NCBI GenBank assembly: GCA_944381825.1
Contig: CALWMK010000011.1
Coordinates: 1 to 44,720 of the forward strand
From: an uncultured Clostridia bacterium
GTDB taxonomy: Bacteria > Bacillota > Clostridia > Christensenellales > UBA1242
Length of the DNA: 44,720 bases
Reading direction: 5' to 3'
Positions 26,135 through 33,851 of the stretch are shown here, in pieces (the stretch's first letter is position 1; each line of letters begins with the position of its first letter). The translations under genes were made by a program, and so were the position numbers. The notes beneath the pieces are model-generated. The model saw only the letters and a list, made by a program, of their open reading frames with translations. It had not been told where the DNA came from and did not search any database.

Positions 26135-26605
26135 ATGACAAAAATATATTTAACACCACAAGGGAAAAAGGACCTAGAAGAAAAATTAGAATACTATAAA
26201 ACCGTTAGAAGACCTGAAATAACAAAAAAGATTGGCGAAGCAAGAGAATTTGGTGATTTGAGTGAAAATGCTGAATACGATGCGGCAAAAAATGAACAGG
26301 CCTTGATAGAACACGAAATATCTGAAATGGAAACAAAATTACGCGACTGCGTTGTTATTAATAAAAATAAAATTGACACAAGCAAGGTTAGCATTGGTTG
26401 TTTTGTCAAAGTTTATGATGAAGCTTTTGATGAAGAGGTTGAATATCAAATTATCAGCTCTACAGAAAGCAATCCAACCAAAGGGCTTATTTCAAATGAA
26501 TCGCCGGTTGGCAAGGCTCTTTTAAACGGAAAAGAAGGCGAAATTGTTAATGTTGAAACACCCGTTGGATTTAGCAAACTTAAAATTTTAAAAATTTGGG
26601 CTTAA
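26135..26605 (+). CDS. greA: Transcription elongation factor GreA
   Basis: A 156-residue cleavage factor that rescues backtracked RNA polymerase. The N-terminal coiled-coil hairpin has the tip acidic residues in the GDLSENAEYDAAKNEQ motif (about residues 38-55). The C-terminal FKBP-like domain ends with the conserved SPVGKALLNGKEGEIV stretch. The start is set at ATG 26135, behind AAAGGAGG; a longer frame from 26042 overlaps the promoter and is rejected. It may be co-transcribed with the next two genes. Confidence 0.95.
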   Translation: MTKIYLTPQGKKDLEEKLEYYKTVRRPEITKKIGEAREFGDLSENAEYDAAKNEQALIEHEISEMETKLRDCVVINKNKIDTSKVSIGCFVKVYDEAFDEEVEYQIISSTESNPTKGLISNESPVGKALLNGKEGEIVNVETPVGFSKLKILKIWA

Positions 26606-26676
26606 TTTGATAAAAATTAAACCATTTAGTTGCCTTGTTTTATTTTTAATGTTATTAATTAAAAAGAGGTATGCAA

Positions 26677-27081
26677 ATGATTAAGTGGTGGCTGAGCCTA
26701 TTGTTTGAACAACAAGTTTCACTTTCTATTGCGTTGGCATCAACTCTTGTTTTAATTGTTCAAATAGTACTTGTTTTACTAAACTTTTATGGAGTTGACA
26801 GACTCAATACGGAGAGCGACAATTTGGAACAATATGAAATTATTGCAAATTGTGATTCTGACATGTCACAAAACAAACCAAAACTTATTACAGTTGTTAG
26901 CATTAACATATTTTTATTTGTTTCTTGTTGGACTTTTTTTATTTTAACTTACAAAGTTTCTTTTTTAAAACAGCTTGTCATTTCTTTTGTTTTGGGTGTT
27001 TTTGTAGCTGTCACTTATTCGATTTTTAGAAAATTAATAAAACAATATGCGCAAAGGAAAAAATTTGACCAAAAAAAATAG
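26677..27081 (+). CDS. Small membrane protein of unknown function
   Basis: A 134-residue protein with three predicted TM segments (about residues 15-38, 76-97 and 100-120), a hydrophilic loop (40-72) and a basic tail. No family is recognised; the arrangement loosely recalls small NfeD-like or YqgF-adjacent membrane proteins, but no motif supports that. ATG 26677 is preferred to ATG 26671 because the AGAGG at 26665-26669 is 7 bases from it and only 1 base from the other. The end overlaps queH. Confidence 0.6.
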   Translation: MIKWWLSLLFEQQVSLSIALASTLVLIVQIVLVLLNFYGVDRLNTESDNLEQYEIIANCDSDMSQNKPKLITVVSINIFLFVSCWTFFILTYKVSFLKQLVISFVLGVFVAVTYSIFRKLIKQYAQRKKFDQKK

Positions 27082-27613
27082 AAAAAAAATGCTTTTGCAT
27101 TGTTGTTGTGGACCATGTAGTAGCAATGTCACTGGTGAACTTTTAAAAGATTATGAAGTGACATTGTTTTATTATAATCCTTGTATTTTTGATTTACAAG
27201 AATATAATAGGCGTTTAGATGCTCTTAAAGTTGTGGCAAATTATTATAAGGTAAAATTAATTGTTGTTCCTTATAATCAAAACGAATTTTATGAAGAGAT
27301 TATTGGTTTTGAACAAGAGAAAGAGGGTGGGTCTAGATGCAATAAATGTATATTTCAAAGACTTAAAGCAACTTGTTTTTATGCAAAACAAAATGGATTT
27401 GATATTTTCACGACAACTCTTTCTGTAAGTCCGCATAAGAAAGCCGAAGTAATAAATGATATTGGGTCAAAACTCTCAAAAGAATTAGAAATAGATTATT
27501 TAGAGTCTAATTTTAAAAAAAATAATGGGTTTTTAAAAAGTATTGAAATGTCAAAAAAACTTGGACTTTATAGGCAAAATTATTGTGGCTGTAAATTTTC
27601 TATGAAAAAATAA
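27065..27613 (+). CDS. queH: Epoxyqueuosine reductase QueH
   Basis: Converts epoxyqueuosine to queuosine in tRNA, the last step of the pathway; QueH is the cobalamin-independent alternative to QueG. The Cys motifs that hold the Fe-S cluster and metal are all present: LHCCCGPC near the N-terminus, SRCNKC in the middle and CGCKFS at the end. The 182-residue length fits the family (DUF208). The TTG at 27065 has AAAGGA 6 bases upstream and is preferred to the ATG at 27047, which has no ribosome site. It overlaps the preceding membrane protein gene. No other queuosine genes are in the window. Confidence 0.9.
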   Translation: MTKKNRKKMLLHCCCGPCSSNVTGELLKDYEVTLFYYNPCIFDLQEYNRRLDALKVVANYYKVKLIVVPYNQNEFYEEIIGFEQEKEGGSRCNKCIFQRLKATCFYAKQNGFDIFTTTLSVSPHKKAEVINDIGSKLSKELEIDYLESNFKKNNGFLKSIEMSKKLGLYRQNYCGCKFSMKK

Positions 27614-27631
27614 AAAAGTTTTTTTAAATAG

Positions 27632-27660
27632 TAGACAAATAATAAATTATTGCATATAAT
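27632..27660 (+). promoter_or_regulatory. Promoter of the zinc-ribbon/poly-Asp gene
   Basis: TAGACA (27632-27637), a 17-base spacer and perfect TATAAT (27655-27660), followed by AAGAGG before the ATG at 27701. Confidence 0.65.
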
Positions 27661-27700
27661 AACGGCAGTTTAAGACTAAATAATTAAGAGGTTTAAATTC

Positions 27701-28186
27701 ATGGATAAAAAAATTCAATATATAAGATGCCCAAGATGTGAGCTTAATTTTATACCAAAAAAAGAAAAACTTTGTTCGGTTTGCCAAACAGAACTTTCTG
27801 CTAATAAGGAAGAACTCATTGATGAACTCGATTTAGAACTTTGCCCTATTTGCAAAACCAACTATATTCAATCAGATGAAATAATGTGCTCTAATTGTTT
27901 TAATGAAAGAGGACTTTCTGGCGAAGAGGACGACTTTAGCGATAACACAGAATGGAATAGTTATATAAATCAAGAAGAAGATGATTTTATCATGCCAAAT
28001 GAGGATACAGGTGAGCTAGCCATTGTTGATATGGACGATGAGGACCTTGATGAGGATTTGGTTGTTTTGGATGATGAAGATGAATTTGCTGACCAAGATG
28101 ACGATGATGATGACGACGATGATGATGAAGAGTATTTTGACGATGATGACGATGATGATGACGATGACGATGACGACGATTTTTAA
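27701..28186 (+). CDS. Tandem zinc-ribbon protein with a poly-aspartate tail
   Basis: A 161-residue protein of unknown function. Residues 1-70 hold two zinc ribbons (CPRC...CSVC and CPIC...CSNC). From about residue 75 on, the chain is almost entirely acidic, with Asp runs of 10 and 14 near the end, closing with Phe. The Asp codons mix GAT and GAC, so this is selected protein sequence rather than a simple slipped repeat. A zinc-ribbon head with an extreme acidic tail could bind RNA polymerase, ribosomes or basic DNA-binding proteins as a nucleic-acid mimic, or buffer cations; none of this is proven. It is monocistronic, with its own promoter and a very strong terminator. Confidence 0.75.
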   Translation: MDKKIQYIRCPRCELNFIPKKEKLCSVCQTELSANKEELIDELDLELCPICKTNYIQSDEIMCSNCFNERGLSGEEDDFSDNTEWNSYINQEEDDFIMPNEDTGELAIVDMDDEDLDEDLVVLDDEDEFADQDDDDDDDDDDEEYFDDDDDDDDDDDDDDF

Positions 28187-28205
28187 ATTTTAATTTTAAA
28201 AAAGA

Positions 28206-28248
28206 AAAAAAATGGAAATAATGACTAACAACATTATTTCCTTTTTTA
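28206..28248 (+). terminator. Strong intrinsic terminator after the poly-Asp gene
   Basis: GGAAATAATG (28214-28223) / CATTATTTCC (28232-28241), a perfect 10-bp stem with an 8-base loop, flanked by an A run and a T run. Confidence 0.92.
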
Positions 28249-28369
28249 TGGGTGGATATAGTTAAAAATATATTTATTCTAACGCAATAAAGCAAAAGAG
28301 TTTTCATTGCAAAGCAGGTGAATAATGATGATAAGACCAAAATTAATTTTATTTTAAAAGGAGTAGCCT

Positions 28370-28606
28370 GTGAAAAAAAATATATATGCTCTTGAGCAAA
28401 TAAAAAAAAGAATTGAAGACTTAAAGGGAAAAGACATTCAAATGAGTATTAATAGAGGTCGAAAAAAATTCGAAACTATAACCGCTGTTATTGAATCAAT
28501 TTATCCTAGTGTTTTCACAGTTAAAACTCAAACTGGAATGACACTTCAAACCTTTTCATATTTTGATGTAATGTGTGGAGATGTTGTTATAAACGGTGAT
28601 GAATAA
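28370..28606 (+). CDS. veg: Veg family protein
   Basis: A 78-residue protein matching Veg of Bacillota: an N-terminal helix (LEQIKKRIEDLKGKDIQM), then NRGRKKFETITAVIESIYPSVFTV, an SH3/Sm-like barrel. In Bacillus subtilis Veg stimulates biofilm matrix genes; its biochemical activity there is unclear. The start is GTG 28370, 6 bases after AAGGAG. It is monocistronic, with a terminator directly behind. Confidence 0.9.
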   Translation: MKKNIYALEQIKKRIEDLKGKDIQMSINRGRKKFETITAVIESIYPSVFTVKTQTGMTLQTFSYFDVMCGDVVINGDE

Positions 28607-28615
28607 TTTGGCAAT

Positions 28616-28644
28616 AAAAAGAACAGATATACCTGTTCTTTTTT
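28616..28644 (+). terminator. Intrinsic terminator after veg
   Basis: AAAAAGAACAG (28616-28626) / CTGTTCTTTTT (28633-28643) with a 6-base loop and a T run. Confidence 0.9.
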
Positions 28645-28695
28645 GTTATAAAACTTGGTCTTGTGCTTGCTTAGTGAAAACAATTTAAAATGTTG

Positions 28696-29274
28696 TTATT
28701 CTAAAATTGAAATTGTTATGGAAAGATGTTGTGTGTCATTTTCCGTTCCATTTATGGACATATTTGTTTTAACCAAGGAATATCTTAAACTAAACTCAAT
28801 GGTTTGACCCTCACCACCTTCCAAAATAATTGTTGAAAGTGTCATTGTTCCATTGGGTTGTTTTGCCATAGTCAATTCAGTACCGCTTGAATTTAAAGCT
28901 GTTGTTGTAAAGCGTTGTTTGCTGTCGTCTAAGATGCCAGACACATTGACCGCAAGCCTTGCACTGCCTCTATTTGTAAATTTAAAATTTAAAACAATAT
29001 CTCTTTTTTGTTTTGAAAATGTTGTTTCTTCAGTGGGAACATACCAAATTGAATTGTCAAAATTTCCATTATTTGCAATTGCAGTGAATGTTTGTTTATT
29101 ATTAATGTTAGCTTCAAATTTCAAAGAAACATCATTTGGTACATATTTTAAATCAACAATACTATTCCAAGTGTATTTATAGGCAATAAATGAAATTATT
29201 ATGCCAAAAGTGAGCAAAAGCGCAACCAACACAACGGAAATGATTGATAAAATTAATTTTGCTTTATGATTCAT
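28696..29274 (-). CDS. Membrane-anchored exported protein of unknown function
   Basis: A 192-residue protein. It has an N-terminal TM anchor (about residues 6-32, AKLILSIISVVLVALLLTFG) and then a beta-rich extracellular part of ~155 residues with Ig-like character (DIVLNFKFTNRGSARLAVNVSG, ending LSITISILE). No family is recognised; overall size and shape recall TasA/camelysin-type exported proteins, but no diagnostic motif is present. The start is the minus-strand ATG at 29274 with AAGGTGG 6 bases ahead; a longer frame from 29310 lacks a ribosome site. Confidence 0.7.
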   Translation of the reverse strand: MNHKAKLILSIISVVLVALLLTFGIIISFIAYKYTWNSIVDLKYVPNDVSLKFEANINNKQTFTAIANNGNFDNSIWYVPTEETTFSKQKRDIVLNFKFTNRGSARLAVNVSGILDDSKQRFTTTALNSSGTELTMAKQPNGTMTLSTIILEGGEGQTIEFSLRYSLVKTNMSINGTENDTQHLSITISILE

Positions 29275-29464
29275 AACTTTCCACCTTTTTATTATTTTAC
29301 ACTCAAACAAGATAAAATCACAAACAAAAAAAGGACATTTTGCCTAAAATTATTCAGTTATTTTAAGTTAAGAGACTAAAATTGCAGGTTTTGTATTGAG
29401 TTTTATTTTTTAATGGAATTAAATTTGTAAAATAAAGATAAAAACAACAATTTAAATTATCGGA

Positions 29465-29597
29465 AGTTTTGTCTGCAAATGACGAAGTCATTTGCAAGCA
29501 AAACTGATGTTTATTCAAATAGTTGATTAAGAAAAAAACATCAGTTTTTGCTTGTTTTGTTTAAACAAAACTTAAATTTTGCGCAAGCAAAATTTAA
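29465..29597. repeat. Array of four abutting hairpins
   Basis: Hairpin A: AGTTTTG and TGCAAATGAC (29465-29483) pair with GTCATTTGCA and CAAAACT (29487-29505). Hairpin B: CAAGCAAAACTGATGTTT (29495-29512) pairs with 29536-29554 (one extra base). Palindrome C: GTTTTGTTTAAACAAAAC (29554-29571). Hairpin D: TTAAATTTTGC (29572-29582) / GCAAAATTTAA (29587-29597). They follow without gaps, and A and B share bases, so they exclude each other. The motif CAAGCAAAA occurs in both B and D. It lies between two divergent surface-protein genes. Confidence 0.8.
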
Positions 29598-29650
29598 CAC
29601 ACATTTTTTTTAAAAGCATTATAGAAATTTGTTCTGTTTGGTCTTATGTA

Positions 29651-29679
29651 TTGCAAAAGTTATATTAATATGATAAAAT
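29651..29679 (+). promoter_or_regulatory. Promoter of the DUF4097 gene
   Basis: TTGCAA (29651-29656), a 17-base spacer and TAAAAT (29674-29679), then AGGAGA ahead of the ATG at 29699. Confidence 0.55.
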
Positions 29680-29698
29680 GCAATAATAGGAGAAAGCT

Positions 29699-31156
29699 AT
29701 GAAAGGTTCGGTTAACAAGGGATTTTTTTCTTATTTGATATTATTTTTTTGTTTAATTTTGGGTGTGATTTTAATTTGTTTTACAATCATGATTTTTTCT
29801 CCGGGCACATCAATTTTTGGCTGGATATATGTAAGGGATAATGTTGAGTATAAAATTGAAACTTATAATGGAAAAGATTTTAGTGTAATTGTTGATGAAA
29901 ATGGTGAGGTTGTAAATGCAAATGAAAAACCAAACTATTTTGATTTTAATAATCTTTCTTCGATTTCAATAAAATGCGTAGATGCCTCTATTAATATTAT
30001 TCATGGAGATTATGACCAAATTATTGTGAATAATAAAATTAAAGGTTTTATGAAAAAGGCTGATAGAGTCGAGTTGTCTATTACAAAGTATTATAATCCT
30101 GCAGACAACTCTTTAGCAATCACAATTATTGATAAAAATCCTAAACTTACTATAAGTAATAATAAAAGTGTGGATTTGCATTTAAAAGAAAATGGTTCAC
30201 ACGCTCTTTTGAATTTAAATTTTGAAATCACTGGCAAAGGAGGAGTGGATATTGGCTCTAAAGCATTTAACTCTAATGCTATTAGACAAGAAACTTTTAA
30301 TTCTTTAAATGTTGTTACAAATGTTGGTGATGTTTTAATTTCTAAAAATGATGTTTTTTCCTCGTCAGTTAAAATTAAAACTGTTACTGGAAATATAGAA
30401 TGTAAGGAAGATTTAAATTTTAACTCCAAAACAACTGATTTTAAATTGATTAGTTTTGAAACCCAAAAGGGGAAAATTAAGGCTAATAATCTTTCCGCTG
30501 ACGACTCTATAACATTCACAGCAGAGGAAAGTTATGTTAATGTTGGAAAACTAAAGAGCGATGTTGTTGTATGTCATATTGCAAATGGAGATTTTCGAAC
30601 AAATGATATTGAAGGAAAATTGATTGACAATGATGATGTTGTAAGAAATACAAATTTTGTAATAGGCAATATTTCTGGTGATGTAACAATTCCGAATGCA
30701 ACAAAAAGTGGTTTTAAAGCGGGAGAAATCTCCGGCACCGCACTTATTTCCACTCAAAGTGGTGCAATTTCTATTAAAAGCCTTAAAGGCAGGGGAGAAA
30801 TCACATCTACTTCTGGCAGTATTGATATATTAATTGATGAAAACAACTATGGTGAAATAAAATTATCAACTGAAAATGGAGCGGTTAATGCAAGGTTTTT
30901 AAGTGTTTTAGGTAGCAATTTAATAACAACCAGTTCTGGAAAAATTAATATTGAATACAAAGAGGGTTTGGAATTTAAATTGACCGCTAAAACGACAAAA
31001 AATATAAGCTTAAAAAATGAAAATATTCAAAGAAATAATGAAGAAATTATAGGATATCCATCAATAATTGATAATCCAATTCAAACATCTAACACATTGA
31101 CTTTAACAAGCAATAATGGGGATATAGAAATTTTTAGAAGCTCAAATGTGGGATAA
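29699..31156 (+). CDS. DUF4097-type beta-strand repeat surface protein
   Basis: A 485-residue protein with an N-terminal TM anchor (about residues 10-33) and a long extracellular part of regularly repeated short strands (STQSGAISIKSLKGRGEITSTSG, STENGAVNARFLS, TTSSGKINIEYKEG, TSNNGDIEIFRSSN). This is the pattern of DUF4097, a right-handed beta-solenoid found in putative adhesins. The repeats are clearest after residue 340. The start is ATG 29699 with AGGAGA. It is monocistronic, flanked upstream by the hairpin array and downstream by a terminator shared with dinB on the other strand. Adhesin or scaffold roles are inference. Confidence 0.8.
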   Translation: MKGSVNKGFFSYLILFFCLILGVILICFTIMIFSPGTSIFGWIYVRDNVEYKIETYNGKDFSVIVDENGEVVNANEKPNYFDFNNLSSISIKCVDASINIIHGDYDQIIVNNKIKGFMKKADRVELSITKYYNPADNSLAITIIDKNPKLTISNNKSVDLHLKENGSHALLNLNFEITGKGGVDIGSKAFNSNAIRQETFNSLNVVTNVGDVLISKNDVFSSSVKIKTVTGNIECKEDLNFNSKTTDFKLISFETQKGKIKANNLSADDSITFTAEESYVNVGKLKSDVVVCHIANGDFRTNDIEGKLIDNDDVVRNTNFVIGNISGDVTIPNATKSGFKAGEISGTALISTQSGAISIKSLKGRGEITSTSGSIDILIDENNYGEIKLSTENGAVNARFLSVLGSNLITTSSGKINIEYKEGLEFKLTAKTTKNISLKNENIQRNNEEIIGYPSIIDNPIQTSNTLTLTSNNGDIEIFRSSNVG

Positions 31157-31180
31157 AGTTTGCTAATATGAAATAAATCT

Positions 31181-31217
31181 TTATAAATTCACTAGATTCA
31201 ATAGTGAATTTATTTTT
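31181..31217. terminator. Bidirectional terminator between DUF4097 gene and dinB
   Basis: ATAAATTCACTA (31183-31194) / TAGTGAATTTAT (31202-31213), a perfect 12-bp stem with a 7-base loop and a T run on the + side. It lies between two convergent genes. Confidence 0.82.
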
Positions 31218-31334
31218 ATTAAAAACCTTTAAAGTTGGCTTAATTAAGGATTATTGGTATTGGTTGATTTTTTATTTTTTTTGCAACAGTTTTTAACTAT
31301 ATTTGAAGTATAAAATATACAAGATAAAATTCTT

Positions 31335-32538
31335 TTAATTTAATCTTTCATCTGTCGAAATAAAATCACTGCTTAAAGTGCTTGCAATGACAATGGAATT
31401 TTCTCCATATTTATTTTTTATATAATCAATGCCATATCCCAATCCACTTTTTTTTGTTTGAATAAAAATAGAATCTTGAATCTGGGTATTTGAATCAATT
31501 AAACCAAAACTTCGAACTCTAATTGATCGCAAAGTGGTGTCAAATTTCCAAAATGATTTTAAAAGCTTAATACATTCTTCAAAAAGCAGGTCGGAACGAT
31601 TTGTATAAATTTCCAATTTTTTGTCGTGATGAAAAGTTTTGAATTGAGCTGTCTTAAGAGAAATTCCAACTCCGCTAGCTAAAAGATTTTTCTTTCTTAG
31701 TCTAGAAGCCACTTTTTCGCAAAGAAACTTGATTGTTTTTGAAACTTCTTCTTCGCTTTCAATATCGATTATTGTTGTTGTGCCATTGCCAACACTTTTA
31801 ATTGGTTCAGGATTTTTTTTAACTTCGTCAAAATCAAAACCCATTATTTTTTCTTTTAGTTCAACACCAACAATTCCAAATTTTTTTTTTCAAAATGTCA
31901 CTGTTAGCTTGTGATAAATCACCTAGTGTGTAAATGTTCAGTTTGTGTAATCTTTCCTCCAATCTTTTGCCAATACCAATAATGGCTGTAATGGGTAGCG
32001 GATAAATTTTTTGTTTAAAATTTTCTCTGTTCAAAACTGTTACTGCGTCTGGTTTTTTCATATCACTTGCAAGCTTTGCGAATAGTTTGCAAAAGCTTAT
32101 TCCCACAGAAACTGTGATGTTTAGTTCGTTTTTAACCCTTTCTCTAATTTCATTTGCAATTTCTTCACCACTTTTAAAAAGTCTTAAACTAGATGTAACA
32201 TCAAGCCAACATTCGTCAATGCCAAAAGGCTCTATTTGGTCGGTATATTTACTATAAATTTTTCTAAGTTTCATGCTGTAAGCTTCGTATAATTTGAAAT
32301 TTGGAGAAACACAAACAAGATTAGGGCATTTTTGTTTTGCCTGCCAAATGGCTTCGCCCGTTTTGACTCCAAACTTTTTTGCTATTTCATTTTTTGCTAA
32401 AATTATGCCCGTTCTTTTTTTTGGATTTCCAGAAACTGCAACAGGCAAGCCCTTTAGTTTGGGATTTTGCGCCGATTCAACAGATGCGTAAAAATTGTTT
32501 GCATCACAGTGTAAAACCACCCTTTCTTTTAATTTCAT
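31335..32538 (-). pseudogene. dinB: DNA polymerase IV, frame broken at an A10 run
   Basis: A Y-family translesion polymerase in two frames. The first part (32538-31861, 225 residues) has the palm/finger motifs: HCDANNFYASVE with the metal Asp at 12, GIDECWLD with the second Asp-Glu pair, and the helix-hairpin-helix GIGKRLEERLHKL. It then reads KKKIWNCWC and stops. The second part (31844-31335) is the intact little-finger domain, from MGFDFDEVKKNPEPIKSVGNGTTT. The break is at 31881-31890, ten A on the coding strand. With nine A the frame reads through as KKKFGIVGVELKEKIMGFDF, exactly the family sequence. Nothing else is damaged, so this may be a sequencing error, phase variation or slippage rather than decay. 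Confidence 0.88.
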
Positions 32539-32602
32539 TTGATTTTTGTCCCTTTAATAGTTTATCATATTATAATTAATTTATATAAAGGAATTAAAAA
32601 AT

Positions 32603-33850
32603 TTGAATGTAAAATTTATAAATGCACGAATTTTAGGCGAAGTTGATTTAAAACAACTTTATATAAAAGGAAATATAATACACAAAATTTCAAATATAAT
32701 TCAAGAGCCCGCTGATAGAGTGATTGATTTGAAAGGCAAACTTTTGATGAGCGGTTTTGTCAATGCTCATTGTCATAACCCAATGACCTTACTTCGCGGG
32801 ATAAAGGATGATGTCAATCTTCAAACCTGGCTTTTTGACTACATGTTTCCAAATGAGGCAAAACTGAGTGAGGAAGACCTCTATTATGGAGAACTTTTGG
32901 GCATTGCAGAAAGTATTCGAAGTGGAATAACTTGTATTGAGGAAAACTATTTTTCCTGCCAAGGCAATATTGAGGCAATTAAAAAGTCAAAGATAAGGGC
33001 AAGATTTGGGATTACTACCGAGCGTGAATCAGATGATTTTGTGAAAGATTTTGATGAGTGTTTAATTTCTTTTAAAGATTCAAATTTAATTGTTCCTTCA
33101 ATTTTCATCCATTCTATTTACACCACATCTGAACAAGAAATAATGGAACAAACCGCTTATGCAAAAGCTCATAATCTTCCAGTTAGCATACATCTTAGCG
33201 AAACCTTGGAAGAAGTTGGCGAGTGCATGACAAAACATAACCAAACTCCAGTGGAATATCTAGAAAGTCTAGGGTTTTTTGATAGACCAGCCACAGCTTA
33301 TCATTGTGTTCATATGGACAAAGATGATGTTAAAATTTTGGCAGATTATAATGTCAATGTGGTTACATGTCCTTCAAGCAACTTAAAACTTGGAAGTGGA
33401 ATCGCTCCAGTTCACACTTTTTTAGAAAACGGTATTAATGTTGCCCTTGGAACCGATGGTCCCGCATCAAACAATTCGCTTGACATGTTTAAGGAAATGT
33501 ATCTTTGCTCTTGTTTACAAAAAGCGCATTTTTATGATTCTTCGGTCGTGTCCGCAAGTCAGACCCTTAAAATTGCGACCGAGAACGGAGCAAAAATGAT
33601 GGGCTTTAAAAGTGGAATTATCAAAGAAGGTTATTTGGCAGATTTAATTGTGGTTGACATAAACAAATTGCATTATTATCCTTGTGACAACATGGAGTCC
33701 AATTTGGTTTATGCTGGAAGGGCAGATGATGTTGTTCTCACCATGGTCAATGGAGAAATTTTATACGAAAATGGAAAATTTAATTTGGGCTTTGACCTTG
33801 ATTATGTGATTAAAAAATGTTTTGAAATTAGAAAAAGGTTGGAAAAATAA
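32603..33850 (+). CDS. mtaD: Amidohydrolase, 5-methylthioadenosine/S-adenosylhomocysteine deaminase type
   Basis: A 415-residue zinc amidohydrolase of the TrzN/ATZ/MtaD group, which deaminates adenosine-type nucleosides such as SAH, MTA or 5'-deoxyadenosine. Metal ligands: NAHCHNP (His 56, His 58), SIHLSE, YHCVHMD and GTDGPASNNSLDMF. The C-terminal beta domain ends LADLIVVDINKLHYYP and VNGEILYENGKF. It starts at TTG 32603 (AAGGA about 10 bases ahead); no in-frame ATG is available. It is divergent from dinB and followed after 1 base by tex, so the two are probably co-transcribed. The precise nucleoside cannot be told. Confidence 0.85.
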   Translation: MNVKFINARILGEVDLKQLYIKGNIIHKISNIIQEPADRVIDLKGKLLMSGFVNAHCHNPMTLLRGIKDDVNLQTWLFDYMFPNEAKLSEEDLYYGELLGIAESIRSGITCIEENYFSCQGNIEAIKKSKIRARFGITTERESDDFVKDFDECLISFKDSNLIVPSIFIHSIYTTSEQEIMEQTAYAKAHNLPVSIHLSETLEEVGECMTKHNQTPVEYLESLGFFDRPATAYHCVHMDKDDVKILADYNVNVVTCPSSNLKLGSGIAPVHTFLENGINVALGTDGPASNNSLDMFKEMYLCSCLQKAHFYDSSVVSASQTLKIATENGAKMMGFKSGIIKEGYLADLIVVDINKLHYYPCDNMESNLVYAGRADDVVLTMVNGEILYENGKFNLGFDLDYVIKKCFEIRKRLEK

Positions 33851-33851
33851 A

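Noticed and set aside
27990..28340. Minus-strand His-rich frame
   Set aside because: It is the antisense of the Asp codons (GAT/GAC read as ATC/GTC/CAT frames); no ribosome site and no family features.
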